IMG/VR virus record: IMGVR_UViG_3300022841_000045
Span: 1-31,909 of that record
Strand: one strand, 5' to 3'
DNA: 31,909 nucleotides
Origin: a virus
In this document: piece after piece, positions 22,003 through 28,983 of the stretch
Layout of the letters: every line of letters begins with the position of its first letter
Position numbering within the stretch: the stretch's first letter is position 1
Program-made: the position numbers and the translations under genes
The notes under the pieces: generated by a model
Database searches by the model: none
What the model was told of the DNA's origin: nothing
What the model saw: the letters and a program-made list of their open reading frames with translations, nothing else

Positions 22003-22104
22003 ATGTCTGAACTACAAACGCTAGAAAGTATTAAAGCAAGTACACCGAAGGTACGACTCATATTATTGATGATGTTTTCAGAAAAGGCATCTTTACATGA
22101 GTAA
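22003..22104 (+). pseudogene. Frameshifted, truncated copy of the 19553 gene
   Basis: The frame starts MSELQTLESIKASTPK, close to the first codons of the 19553 gene (MNELETLESIIADKPE), and shares the 16-base run ACGCTAGAAAGTATTA with it. After PK the match jumps to another frame: ACTCATATTATTGATGATG reads THIIDD there, the counterpart of THIEEK. Both frames then stop (TAA 22102-22104; TGA 22098-22100, overlapping the next ATG). This is best read as a decayed duplicate, though a 33-residue peptide could still be made. Confidence 0.6.
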
Positions 22105-22315
22105 TCCTTATAGAGTATATGAAAGAGGTATTATTAAAACTTACTTTAAAAAGGACGGTGCTGGATGGTGGTGTACGCATGGAGGTTGGCATGGTAGACA
22201 TAAAGATAAAGATGGTGCGCCTTGCTTACAAGTAGGCAGGGGCAAAGAGGGTTTAATTGTTTATGAGTCTTTCAGAGACTTAACTCAAGATGAATACGAC
22301 AAAGAATATAATTAA
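22097..22315 (+). CDS. Small Gly/Trp/His-rich protein, unknown
   Basis: A 72-residue protein with a Trp-His-Gly core (GAGWWCTHGGWHGRHKDKDG) and FRDLTQDEYDKEY at the end. The Cys/His content could bind metal. Its ATG overlaps the ancestral-frame stop of the gene remnant upstream (ATGA). No strong SD of its own (ATCTTTAC). Confidence 0.65.
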   Translation: MSNPYRVYERGIIKTYFKKDGAGWWCTHGGWHGRHKDKDGAPCLQVGRGKEGLIVYESFRDLTQDEYDKEYN

Positions 22316-22327
22316 CAGGAGCAAAAC

Positions 22328-22873
22328 ATGATGAGCAGTAGTTATATTATCAGCGACCTTCACATTGGGCACGGCTCAATAATTAAGTACAGACCTGAGT
22401 TTTCTTCGATTGAAGAACACGACGAACTTTTGAAAGAAAATATTAAACTTGCGGGCAGCAAAAGAAATCAACTCTGGATGCTAGGTGACTGTTTCTTCAC
22501 TTGGGAATCGTATAAGTTTCTTCAAGAAATTGCGCCATATTATGAGCGTATTAATTTTGTTCCAGGTAACCACGATACGGACAACGCCGAGAGAGTTGAG
22601 ATTTTAAAAGAGTCTATCAAGCAAGGATATTACGCAAAGGTAGGTTCCATGTTCAAACAGTCAGGTTTTTGGTTGACTCATCCTCCAATTCATCCAGATG
22701 AACTTAGGGGCTGTATTAATATCCATGGTCACGTTCACGGAAACACTGTGCGCGACCCGGGCTTCATTAATGTATCTTGTGAAAACGTAAGGTATAAGCC
22801 TGTAAATTTACATCAATTAAAAGAACAACGCTTTAGAGAATCATTACTTGTGGAGTACGGTTATGAAGATTAA
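22328..22873 (+). CDS. Calcineurin-like metallophosphoesterase
   Basis: A 181-residue protein with all five blocks: SDLHIGH (D10, H12), LGD (D54), GNHD (80-83), THPPIH (H118) and HGHVHG (133-138). It is the length of small bacterial and phage metallophosphatases. It could hydrolyse phosphodiesters or phosphomonoesters, including cyclic nucleotides used in anti-phage signalling; the sequence does not fix the substrate. SD AGGAG. It overlaps the next gene by 11 bases. Confidence 0.9.
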   Translation: MMSSSYIISDLHIGHGSIIKYRPEFSSIEEHDELLKENIKLAGSKRNQLWMLGDCFFTWESYKFLQEIAPYYERINFVPGNHDTDNAERVEILKESIKQGYYAKVGSMFKQSGFWLTHPPIHPDELRGCINIHGHVHGNTVRDPGFINVSCENVRYKPVNLHQLKEQRFRESLLVEYGYED

Positions 22874-23072
22874 GTTAAATGATGAAATGGTAGAATCCAT
22901 AGTACGAAAAAGTTTACAGGAAGGACTCATGTTCCTCCAAGAAAGCGCAAAGAAAATAAGAGCAGGCGAGAGTCTGAATATTTTTGTCTATAATAATAAT
23001 CTGCAAGACATTGATATTATCGAAGAACACATTACGGCATATCAGAAAGTAATTTTAGATTTTACAATTTAA
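22863..23072 (+). CDS. Small helical protein, unknown
   Basis: ATG at 22863 with GGAG at 22852-22855; a TTG extension to 22848 is less likely. The 69 residues begin MKIKLNDEMVESIVRKSLQE and continue with an amphipathic helix. No motif. Likely co-transcribed with the phosphoesterase. Confidence 0.7.
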   Translation: MKIKLNDEMVESIVRKSLQEGLMFLQESAKKIRAGESLNIFVYNNNLQDIDIIEEHITAYQKVILDFTI

Positions 23073-23076
23073 ACAT

Positions 23077-23105
23077 TGACACTGACATTAGCATTTGATA
23101 TGATT
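23077..23105 (+). promoter_or_regulatory. sigma70 promoter (9), not of the leader family
   Basis: TTGACA (23077-23082), 17-base spacer, TATGAT (23100-23105) with TGA extension. No TATTGAAT leader follows. Drives 23135 and likely the lipoprotein cluster. Confidence 0.78.
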
Positions 23106-23134
23106 ACATCCTAATCAAAAAACAGGTAATAACC

Positions 23135-23317
23135 ATGAACGTAAAAGAAATGACAATTGAAGAATTACGCGCTGAATGTTTCTCGATAAGAGATAAAAAC
23201 GAACATTGGGCATCTTGTCAAGACGGTTCTCACGGAATGGCTTTACATTGTGCAGGCTTGACCTATGTTTTAGACGAATTGCAGTTCAGAGGTGTTAGTG
23301 AATATGAAAAAGTTTAG
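23135..23317 (+). CDS. Protein of unknown function, 60 residues
   Basis: An acidic, helical protein (MNVKEMTIEELRAECFSIRD) with a Cys/His-containing middle (HWASCQDGSHGMALHC). The four Cys/His residues could bind metal. The ribosome site is CAGGTAATAACC. It overlaps the lipoprotein start. Confidence 0.7.
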   Translation: MNVKEMTIEELRAECFSIRDKNEHWASCQDGSHGMALHCAGLTYVLDELQFRGVSEYEKV

Positions 23318-23588
23318 CAAACCTATATGTTTGCTTTTTGCAATTGCAATCATATTTGGTTGCGGCAAGATGAGCAATATGCACATAGCAAAAGGAAAAT
23401 TTATTTGTAAAGATAATGGTGGGATGTATGAGTTTTATCCCTTTCCAGCCACTGCTAACATGAAATCAACAAAACATATACGTGTATTATGTATGGATGG
23501 CACAACATACACATCTTTGGAAATTAACGATATTATCATAACAGATTCGGATTTTTATCCCGATCGGATGCGCAAGCATGAACTGTGA
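23304..23588 (+). CDS. Predicted lipoprotein
   Basis: The ATG at 23304 with AGAGGT at 23289-23294 gives a basic MKKFSKP, a hydrophobic ICLLFAIAI and a lipobox IIFGC (C20). The mature part is about 74 residues, with Cys34 and Cys64. Phage lipoproteins of this size can block superinfection or act at lysis; no partner gene for a spanin pair is nearby, so exclusion is only a guess. The start at 23292 given by the longer frame adds four residues before a proper signal and is less likely. Confidence 0.72.
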   Translation: MKKFSKPICLLFAIAIIFGCGKMSNMHIAKGKFICKDNGGMYEFYPFPATANMKSTKHIRVLCMDGTTYTSLEINDIIITDSDFYPDRMRKHEL

Positions 23589-23769
23589 CGTATGTGGAGA
23601 ACGTTCTGAAATTAAAATTAAATCCGAAAGATACAACGGCGAACAAATGTTTTTTCTAGAGTGTACAAAGTGTGGTGTCGATTATGCGGACCACGTTATA
23701 TTAAAATTGAACATATTACTGAAAAATGGTAGTATGAATTATGAAGAATTCTTAGGAGCTATAAAATGA
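23578..23769 (+). CDS. Zinc-ribbon protein, 63 residues
   Basis: MNCDVCGERSEIKI (C3, C6) and LECTKCGVDY (C29, C32) form two CxxC pairs of a zinc ribbon, followed by a helix. Small phage zinc ribbons can bind DNA, RNA or protein; the role here is unknown. It overlaps both neighbours. Confidence 0.75.
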   Translation: MNCDVCGERSEIKIKSERYNGEQMFFLECTKCGVDYADHVILKLNILLKNGSMNYEEFLGAIK

Positions 23770-24332
23770 AATATACAGTTGAAGACAAATACATGAAAGC
23801 ATGGCAGGTCGTGGATGATATTGATTTGTTGTACCGTAACATAAGTGATACTGATTTCGGCGATAATAAAGATAACATACTTAATGCATTACTAGGTATG
23901 TACACAATTTATCAGCTGCGGTTTGAAGAATTGCAAGAAACACATGAACAAAGTCTGGTGAAAAATGTAAATCCCGAACCTGATGATAAAGACATTAAAA
24001 TTTCAAAATTGCAGGATGACGTTTTGAAATTGACAAATGCTAATAATACTCTTAGAGTTTCGCTACTTAGGATTGACGCCGATGTAAAAATCTATAAGTC
24101 TCATATTGAAGAATTAAGCGCCGAACCACAAGAAAGACATGCGATGCGAGATAAACATGAGAAACTCTACGGTGAATTCAAAGCACTATTAGCTAAATAC
24201 AAAACTATATCCGATACAAAATCCGAACTCCAACTTGAAAACGATAAACTTCATGCTGACTCAGAACTTTATAAGTCTCACATTAAGAATCTAGAAAAAA
24301 GTTTGAATAATTATAAATCTAATGAAAAATAG
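23766..24332 (+). CDS. Long coiled-coil protein, unknown
   Basis: A 188-residue protein with about 130 residues of coiled coil from near position 75 (ISKLQDDVLKLTNANNTLR; later LQLENDKLHADSELYKSHI). The segment YKSHI(E/K)(E/N)L occurs twice, so there is an internal duplication. No catalytic part. Confidence 0.72.
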   Translation: MKYTVEDKYMKAWQVVDDIDLLYRNISDTDFGDNKDNILNALLGMYTIYQLRFEELQETHEQSLVKNVNPEPDDKDIKISKLQDDVLKLTNANNTLRVSLLRIDADVKIYKSHIEELSAEPQERHAMRDKHEKLYGEFKALLAKYKTISDTKSELQLENDKLHADSELYKSHIKNLEKSLNNYKSNEK

Positions 24333-24361
24333 ATTCACTCAAAAAGCCTAGTTTGGATAAA

Positions 24362-24769
24362 ATGAAAACAATTGAAAATGTAACTATACACAAACCTTCA
24401 AACCTATGTGAATCTTTTAATTATTTGGTTTCATTCATCGGTAGAGTTTGCGAAGAACTAAATATCTATGACTATGAAGGCTTCGTTGATATTGAATTTC
24501 TTCACGACTTGGATGGACACGGCGGAGGATCAAGCGGTGACGACCAAACCGCTTACGTTTCAATCGCTCAACATGACTCTCAAGGCGTGATACCAATCGA
24601 CGAAATGCTGCGCAACATAGCTCACGAGTTGGTACACGTACAGCAATTCTTGTCTGGTCGCCTTGATGATTTTACATGGGAAGGCGTTGATTATTTTGGA
24701 ACGCCTTACTTAGAACGTCCATGGGAAATTGAAGCCTATGAAATGGAAGAAAAATTATGTCTAATGTAG
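24362..24769 (+). CDS. HExxH zinc metallopeptidase-like protein
   Basis: A 135-residue protein containing NIAHELVHVQQFL (residues 85-97): HExxH with H88, E89 and H92, and a downstream RPWEIEAYEMEE (119-130) whose Glu (E122 or E124) would be the third zinc ligand, as in minigluzincins. The Gly-rich HDLDGHGGGSSGDDQ sits before the site. It is small, like single-domain phage and toxin peptidases. Target unknown. ATG at 24362 is preferred over TTG at 24353; the SD is weak (GGAT). Confidence 0.72.
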   Translation: MKTIENVTIHKPSNLCESFNYLVSFIGRVCEELNIYDYEGFVDIEFLHDLDGHGGGSSGDDQTAYVSIAQHDSQGVIPIDEMLRNIAHELVHVQQFLSGRLDDFTWEGVDYFGTPYLERPWEIEAYEMEEKLCLM

Positions 24770-25029
24770 AAGAAGGTTCTGATTTAATTAATTACATTTA
24801 CTTTGATGTTGATAACAAGTACATCGTTGATACCTATGAAGAACTTAAGACAATTTATTACAAAGGTGTAAAGACGGTATACGAAAATTGGTACACTGTC
24901 GGAAAGGAGCCGATGCAAATTTTACGGTCGATGAGTTCAACACAAGAGACCCTTTTGACGTTAAAACTAAAATTGTATTGGATGGGAAATTATACATACC
25001 TAGGAAAATTGAAAACGAATCCAAAATAA
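24757..25029 (+). CDS. First part of a frame-interrupted protein (with 25056-25862)
   Basis: The ATG has SD GGAAGAAAA and the first 50 codons (MSNVEEGSDLINYIYFD to ENWYTVGKE) look like normal protein. After AAAGGAG at 24903-24909 this frame turns into an unlikely tail (LLTLKLKLYWMGNYTYLG) and stops at 25029. The neighbouring frame meanwhile reads a natural continuation (KGADANFTVDEFNTR, then LDGKLYIPRK). A one-base loss in a G run, or -1 frameshifting, would join them into a 368-residue protein. As annotated the product is 90 residues, probably non-native at its end. Confidence 0.55.
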   Translation: MSNVEEGSDLINYIYFDVDNKYIVDTYEELKTIYYKGVKTVYENWYTVGKEPMQILRSMSSTQETLLTLKLKLYWMGNYTYLGKLKTNPK

Positions 25030-25055
25030 TATTCGACAGTAAGGCAATATACATT

Positions 25056-25862
25056 ATGAACAGTTTAGAAATACGACCTATAGAAGATTTAAGACAGTTC
25101 ATCGAACTATTTAATGAAAATGTAAGGACGCTAGATGCTGATGAAGCAACAGCAAAAGTTAATTCTTTAATTAAATATTATTCCTACGGTTCTAAAGATC
25201 CAGAACGCCCGGCAAATCCATTGGAGCATTTAGAGCGACAATGGATTGATGCTCTAGATAAAGGCGAAATAGACTACTCGGTTTATTCTGACGATGATTA
25301 TTATGTAGAGGCTTATGCTTGCTGGATGGTTTATACTCGAAATGTTATGAAAGGTCTTTCTAAACACTTACACATATTTTCAGACGTGAAACGCATATTG
25401 GATCTCGGTAACGGTATAGGTAGAACGACTGTAGGTTGGAAAAGCCTATATCCAGATGCAGAGGTTATTGCTACAAATTTTAAAGACTGCGAACAATGGA
25501 AAATATCCCAGGCGTTACAAAAAACCTGCGATTTCCGACTAGAAGAAAATTCACTCAACTTGGGTGAAATTGATATATTATTTGCTTGTGAATACTTTGA
25601 ACACATCGAATATCCGCTAGAACATCTTGCTGAGGTTATTGAAGCAAACAATCCTAGATATATGATAATCGCCAACTCTTTCGGTACTGTAGGCATCGGG
25701 CACTTCAAAGAATATAAAGATAGTAATTTCTTTGTTGGCACTGACATAATTGATTGGAAGAAAATAAGTAGAAGATTCAACCAACTTATGCGTGATAAAG
25801 GCTATGTAAAAATGGAAAAACAATTCTTTAATATGACACCTTATATGTGGGAAAGAAAATAA
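25056..25862 (+). CDS. SAM-dependent class I methyltransferase
   Basis: A 268-residue frame from the ATG at 25056 (AAGG ahead, long spacing). The same frame is open from about 24888 and probably belongs to a longer protein joined to the gene at 24757. The methyltransferase part has motif I, RILDLGNGIGRTTVGW, then VIATNFKD at the ribose-binding strand, EIDILFACEYFEHIEYPLEHL (motif IV and the next helix) and YMIIANSFG. The family includes modifiers of small molecules, sugars and nucleic acids; the substrate is not visible. N-terminal about 115 residues are helical and unrelated to the fold. Confidence 0.75.
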   Translation: MNSLEIRPIEDLRQFIELFNENVRTLDADEATAKVNSLIKYYSYGSKDPERPANPLEHLERQWIDALDKGEIDYSVYSDDDYYVEAYACWMVYTRNVMKGLSKHLHIFSDVKRILDLGNGIGRTTVGWKSLYPDAEVIATNFKDCEQWKISQALQKTCDFRLEENSLNLGEIDILFACEYFEHIEYPLEHLAEVIEANNPRYMIIANSFGTVGIGHFKEYKDSNFFVGTDIIDWKKISRRFNQLMRDKGYVKMEKQFFNMTPYMWERK

Positions 25863-25871
25863 AAATAAATG

Positions 25872-25900
25872 TTGACAGTAAAACAAATTTTACGTATAAT
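25872..25900 (+). promoter_or_regulatory. Consensus sigma70 promoter before RNA ligase
   Basis: Perfect TTGACA (25872-25877), 17-base spacer, perfect TATAAT (25895-25900), no extended TG, no family leader. A 6-bp inverted repeat fills the spacer. The ribosome site of the following gene (CTGGAATTATATTATG) matches other cassettes. Confidence 0.88.
25878..25893. repeat. 6-bp inverted repeat in promoter spacer
   Basis: GTAAAA (25878-25883) and TTTTAC (25888-25893) are exact reverse complements around CAAA, lying wholly between -35 and -10. Short and AT-rich, so chance is quite possible. Confidence 0.4.
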
Positions 25901-25934
25901 ACACCTATAAACTTAAATAAACTGGAATTATATT

Positions 25935-26954
25935 ATGAGACAGATGGCAACAGTACGAATGATTAGCGACGTGAGCCCAATCGAAAACGCTGACGCAATT
26001 GAAGTCGCGACCGTAGACGGCTGGAAAGTTGTAATCAGAAAAGGTGAATACAACGAAGGACAGATAATTGTTTTTTGTGAAATTGACAGTTGGATACCTA
26101 TAGATTTGGCACCGTTTCTATCTAAAGGAAAAGAACCTCGCACGTATGAAGGCGTGAAAGGTGAACGCCTCAGAACAATTAAATTGCGCGGGCAAATTAG
26201 TCAAGGTCTAATATTATCTACTGAACTCCTAACTGACTTTTGGGATATCGGTGACGATGTTTCTGAAATTTTGAATATCGCTAAATACGATCCTCCCGTA
26301 AATGCTCAACTTGCAGGTATGGCCAAAGGTAATTTCCCTCCGCAAATAAGAAAAACAGATCAAGAAAGAATTCAAAATTGTATGTCTCATGTTGCCAACT
26401 ATTTGACTTCTCCTGAATCATGGGAAATTACAGAAAAATTAGAAGGCAGTTCAATGACCTGTTATCTAATTGACGGTGAATTTGGTGTATGTAGCAGAAA
26501 TCTCGATCTTAAAGAGACCGAAGGTAATGGCTTTTGGGAATGCGCAAGACGTTTAGATATCGAAACAAAGATGAGAAATTGTGGATTTATTGATGGTAGA
26601 TATTGGGATAATATTGCGATTCAAGGTGAGCTTATCGGACCAGGCATTCAGAAAAACATCTACAAACTTGATAAAACTCAATTTAAGGTATTTGATATAT
26701 TCGATATACAAACACAACGATACTTAACCCCAGATGCAAGATTCGAATTTAAACGTGTTGGGATAGATTCAGTGCCTGTTTTATACTATACGCCTCTGTC
26801 TGTACGATATACAACTGCTTCTGATATTATTAAAGATGCAGACGGAATGAGTATTCTAAATAGTACTAATCGAGAAGGTTTAGTATTTAAAAGCCATGAC
26901 GGCCAAAAAAGTTTCAAAGCAATAAGCAATAAATATCTGTTGAAAGAAAAATAA
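25935..26954 (+). CDS. RNA ligase, DRB0094/Rnl5 type
   Basis: ATP-dependent ligase of 339 residues, the length of Deinococcus DraRnl (342). The N-terminal about 130 residues are an OB-type domain (VATVDGWKVVIRKGEYNEG). The nucleotidyl-transferase part has motif I EKLEGSS with the AMP-binding K168, motif Ia SRNLDL, motif III IQGELIGPG (E232), IIIa FKVFDIFD, motif IV EGLVFK (314-319) and motif V SFKAISNKY. This class seals 3'-OH/5'-phosphate RNA ends, preferring nicks in duplexes. It has its own strong promoter. Kinase and phosphatase partners lie 4.3 kb downstream. Confidence 0.9.
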   Translation: MRQMATVRMISDVSPIENADAIEVATVDGWKVVIRKGEYNEGQIIVFCEIDSWIPIDLAPFLSKGKEPRTYEGVKGERLRTIKLRGQISQGLILSTELLTDFWDIGDDVSEILNIAKYDPPVNAQLAGMAKGNFPPQIRKTDQERIQNCMSHVANYLTSPESWEITEKLEGSSMTCYLIDGEFGVCSRNLDLKETEGNGFWECARRLDIETKMRNCGFIDGRYWDNIAIQGELIGPGIQKNIYKLDKTQFKVFDIFDIQTQRYLTPDARFEFKRVGIDSVPVLYYTPLSVRYTTASDIIKDADGMSILNSTNREGLVFKSHDGQKSFKAISNKYLLKEK

Positions 26955-26965
26955 AGGTTGGGATT

Positions 26966-27142
26966 ATGTTTGAAAGTAAGAAGTTTAGAATTGTATTATC
27001 ACTGATAATACTGTGTCTTGTTTCAGTGACTATCGTATTAGCATATCAAGTTAGTGTTCCTATGATGACCGTGATAGGAGGTTGGCACCTCGGTAGGTTT
27101 ATAGGAAAGAAACTTGATTCGTATGTAGAGGGGAAAGAATGA
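26966..27142 (+). CDS. Small membrane protein, 58 residues
   Basis: ATG with GGTTGGGA ahead. After a short basic MFESKKFR comes a membrane helix (about 9-29), then a second weak hydrophobic stretch with Gly (MTVIGGWHLGRFIGKKL). It ends with an ATGA-type overlap onto the next gene. Function unknown. Confidence 0.65.
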   Translation: MFESKKFRIVLSLIILCLVSVTIVLAYQVSVPMMTVIGGWHLGRFIGKKLDSYVEGKE

Positions 27143-27300
27143 GAGTTACTACAAAGAGACCAAATCACGCCAAATTCAGTCCAGCTCTAACTGATGAAGA
27201 TGGCTATATGATATTACCTGAAAATTGTAACAAAAACAAAGAATTCTCGATGCGTATATTAAGCATGATATACAAGAGGATTGACGGCACCCGTGGTTGA
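27139..27300 (+). CDS. Small basic protein, 53 residues
   Basis: A strong GAGGGG lies before the ATG, which overlaps the previous stop. The protein starts MRVTTKRPNHAKFSPALTDE and ends SMIYKRIDGTRG; basic, no motif. Placement and ribosome site support it. Confidence 0.6.
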   Translation: MRVTTKRPNHAKFSPALTDEDGYMILPENCNKNKEFSMRILSMIYKRIDGTRG

Positions 27301-27309
27301 AAGGATTAA

Positions 27310-27792
27310 ATGATGAAATATAGTTATAAGTTCGATAACACAAAAAAGAATTATGGCGCAAGATACAAACTAAGATTGGACAAGCATGACAGCTGGGATT
27401 TCGGCTGCACACTTTCTCCTGTTATATTGCCGATGCTGAAACAGTTGAGAAAAAATAAAAAAGGAACACCATTAACTGATAAATTGGATGTTCCTTTTTT
27501 ATTACAACTTGATCCAGAAGAAAAACATGAAGGTTTTAGTGAAAAGCGCTGGGCCTGGATTCTTGATGAGATGATCTTTTCATTTAATCATACTTACAAA
27601 TGTCAAAACGATCCAGACTACAATGAAGACTACTTTTACGCGACTGGTGCAATTGAATATATAGGAAAAAATATGAAAGAAGGTAAAAATCATACTTATA
27701 AATGCGATGACGATAAAATGTTTCAGTTTTATCAGAGAGTAGATCGTGGGTTTGTATTGTTTGGCAAATATTTTCAAAATTTGGTATGTTGA
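27310..27792 (+). CDS. Conserved phage protein of unknown function
   Basis: A 160-residue protein with a pattern I know from many phages: DSWDFGCTLSPVILPMLKQL, then KGTPLTDKLDVPFLL, RWAWILDEMIFSFN, and the ending RVDRGFVLFGKYFQNL. It appears in diverse phages without assigned function. ATG at 27310 or 27313, SD AAAGGA. Confidence 0.78.
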   Translation: MMKYSYKFDNTKKNYGARYKLRLDKHDSWDFGCTLSPVILPMLKQLRKNKKGTPLTDKLDVPFLLQLDPEEKHEGFSEKRWAWILDEMIFSFNHTYKCQNDPDYNEDYFYATGAIEYIGKNMKEGKNHTYKCDDDKMFQFYQRVDRGFVLFGKYFQNLVC

Positions 27793-27905
27793 TGAACAGC
27801 CTAGCAAATCAGCATTGCAAAACATATTATAGATATTTAATATGTTTGTGGTATCAACTCCCAACAAGCAGAGTCAACAATTACGAAGACGGCTACTGGG
27901 ATTAA
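27792..27905 (+). CDS. Possible micro-protein, 37 residues
   Basis: An ATG overlapping the previous stop (TGATG) opens a short frame with aromatic-rich CKTYYRYLICLWYQLP and an acidic NYEDGYWD end. There is little SD, so translation would depend on coupling. Low certainty. Confidence 0.4.
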   Translation: MNSLANQHCKTYYRYLICLWYQLPTSRVNNYEDGYWD

Positions 27906-27920
27906 CATAAAGAGAATATA

Positions 27921-27971
27921 ATGAAAACTCAAGAAGAAGATTGGGGTTTCGGTGAAGCTTACTTAGACTAG
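27921..27971 (+). CDS. Possible peptide, 16 residues
   Basis: MKTQEEDWGFGEAYLD between a modest AAGAGAATATA ribosome site and a strong terminator. The DEDWG-like start also occurs in the 48-residue protein at 4660 (DEDWGSLDEY). It may be a leader or spurious. Confidence 0.35.
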   Translation: MKTQEEDWGFGEAYLD

Positions 27972-27978
27972 AGAAAAG

Positions 27979-28006
27979 GTTGCAGACGTTTGTTTGCAAC
28001 TTTTTT
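27979..28006 (+). terminator. Strong rho-independent terminator
   Basis: GTTGCAGAC (27979-27987) pairs with GTTTGCAAC (27992-28000), nine pairs with one G-U, around GTTT, followed by TTTTTT (28001-28006). It closes the RNA-ligase unit; a family promoter starts 20 bases later. Confidence 0.85.
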
Positions 28007-28025
28007 AGTATAGTGCATAAAAGGG

Positions 28026-28053
28026 TTGACTCTACTTGGGACTTTGATATAAT
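28026..28053 (+). promoter_or_regulatory. Repeated-family sigma70 promoter (11)
   Basis: TTGACT (28026-28031), 16-base spacer, TATAAT (28048-28053), TGA extension, leader TTGTATTGAATCAAAAC. Directly after the terminator. Drives 28088 onward. Confidence 0.88.
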
Positions 28054-28087
28054 AGTTGTATTGAATCAAAACACAAAAGAGAAAATT

Positions 28088-28375
28088 ATGTTCCTCAATA
28101 AAGCTGAAAGAAAATTACTTAAAGAATCTATCAACCGTATCGGTTTTACATACGGAAGAATTTACGGTCAATCTAACAAAAGTAAAATCTCATATAACGC
28201 TTGCTTATCACTTCTATCCAAAGGCCTTATTGAAGGCGAATCAAAAACCATTTTTCAAAAAGCAAATCCTAACGCAAAAGGCCTTGCCGCAAAATTTGGA
28301 GTTTCATATCAAACTTTCGTTGGCGAAATCAAGAACATAGATAACCTTAAAATGTCACTCGATCATGAAGTTTAA
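28088..28375 (+). CDS. Protein of unknown function, 95 residues
   Basis: The ATG at 28088 lies after the promoter; a longer frame from 27980 would start in the terminator and is false. The protein is basic with MFLNKAERKLLKESINRIG and a C-terminal AAKFGVSYQTFVGEIKN that has the feel of a small helix-turn-helix (GVSYQTF). A DNA-binding role is possible but weak. Confidence 0.68.
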   Translation: MFLNKAERKLLKESINRIGFTYGRIYGQSNKSKISYNACLSLLSKGLIEGESKTIFQKANPNAKGLAAKFGVSYQTFVGEIKNIDNLKMSLDHEV

Positions 28376-28679
28376 AATTATGAGTTGGAAGACTGTTAAT
28401 GTCATATTAGCTTGTGTGATTGTAGTGTTTTTTATATACAGCTATAACACACCTGGTACTCAAAAAACTCCATTGGAGGTTCATTTTGACGAAGTACACA
28501 GATACAACGGACTGGAGTGTATCACGTATAGAAATAGCGATAAAGATTTTGGTATGACTTGCGATTGGGAAAAGCACAACAGACAAGTAGAACAATGTGA
28601 AGCGGAAAGTTTAAAGAGACGAACCACAAAAGATGGGCGAGTATTTCCAGCTGTCAAAGGCGAATGTAAGAACTACTAG
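28365..28679 (+). CDS. Membrane-anchored protein, unknown
   Basis: A 104-residue protein with one N-terminal membrane helix (about 9-26, TVNVILACVIVVFFIYS) and a soluble domain with three or four Cys (C52, C66, C78, C101), consistent with a periplasmic, disulphide-bearing domain. ATG at 28365 overlaps the previous gene; ATG at 28380 is an alternative. Confidence 0.68.
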   Translation: MKFKIMSWKTVNVILACVIVVFFIYSYNTPGTQKTPLEVHFDEVHRYNGLECITYRNSDKDFGMTCDWEKHNRQVEQCEAESLKRRTTKDGRVFPAVKGECKNY

Positions 28680-28692
28680 AGGTAATTAAACA

Positions 28693-28959
28693 ATGAAAAC
28701 CGAACACGAATTTATTGCAGATTTGAATCAATTTCTAGCATGCAGCAATGAAGATCTATGCATATCAGGTGAGGTTGAATCCAAGATGACTTATTATACA
28801 CTGGTGCTAAACAGTCCTTGGGCATTCAAAGACATGGTTTATATGTCAGACGTATTGCGAGATCATATTTCATTTAAAGCGAGAAAAGAACTACCGACTA
28901 AATGTTTAGAGTTCAATAATGCAAGAAAAGTTTTTTGGTTTAGCGAAGATAATTGTTGA
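28693..28959 (+). CDS. Protein of unknown function, 88 residues
   Basis: Acidic start (MKTEHEFIADLNQFLACSNE), strand-rich middle and a basic helix (LRDHISFKARKELPTK). SD AGAGGTAA. Its stop TGA (28957-28959) lies inside the next -35 box. No motif. Confidence 0.7.
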   Translation: MKTEHEFIADLNQFLACSNEDLCISGEVESKMTYYTLVLNSPWAFKDMVYMSDVLRDHISFKARKELPTKCLEFNNARKVFWFSEDNC

Positions 28960-28983
28960 CTTGAAGGTGAGTTTTGATATAAT
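28956..28983 (+). promoter_or_regulatory. Repeated-family sigma70 promoter (12)
   Basis: TTGACT (28956-28961), 16-base spacer, TATAAT (28978-28983), TGA extension, leader TTGTATTGAATTAAAC then AACAAACGGAA, identical to the copy at 29224. The spacer start TGAAGGTGAG equals that at 7320. Confidence 0.88.

Noticed and set aside
27980-28087. N-terminal extension of the gene at 28088
   Set aside because: It would begin in a terminator stem and run through a promoter; the ATG at 28088 follows the promoter properly.
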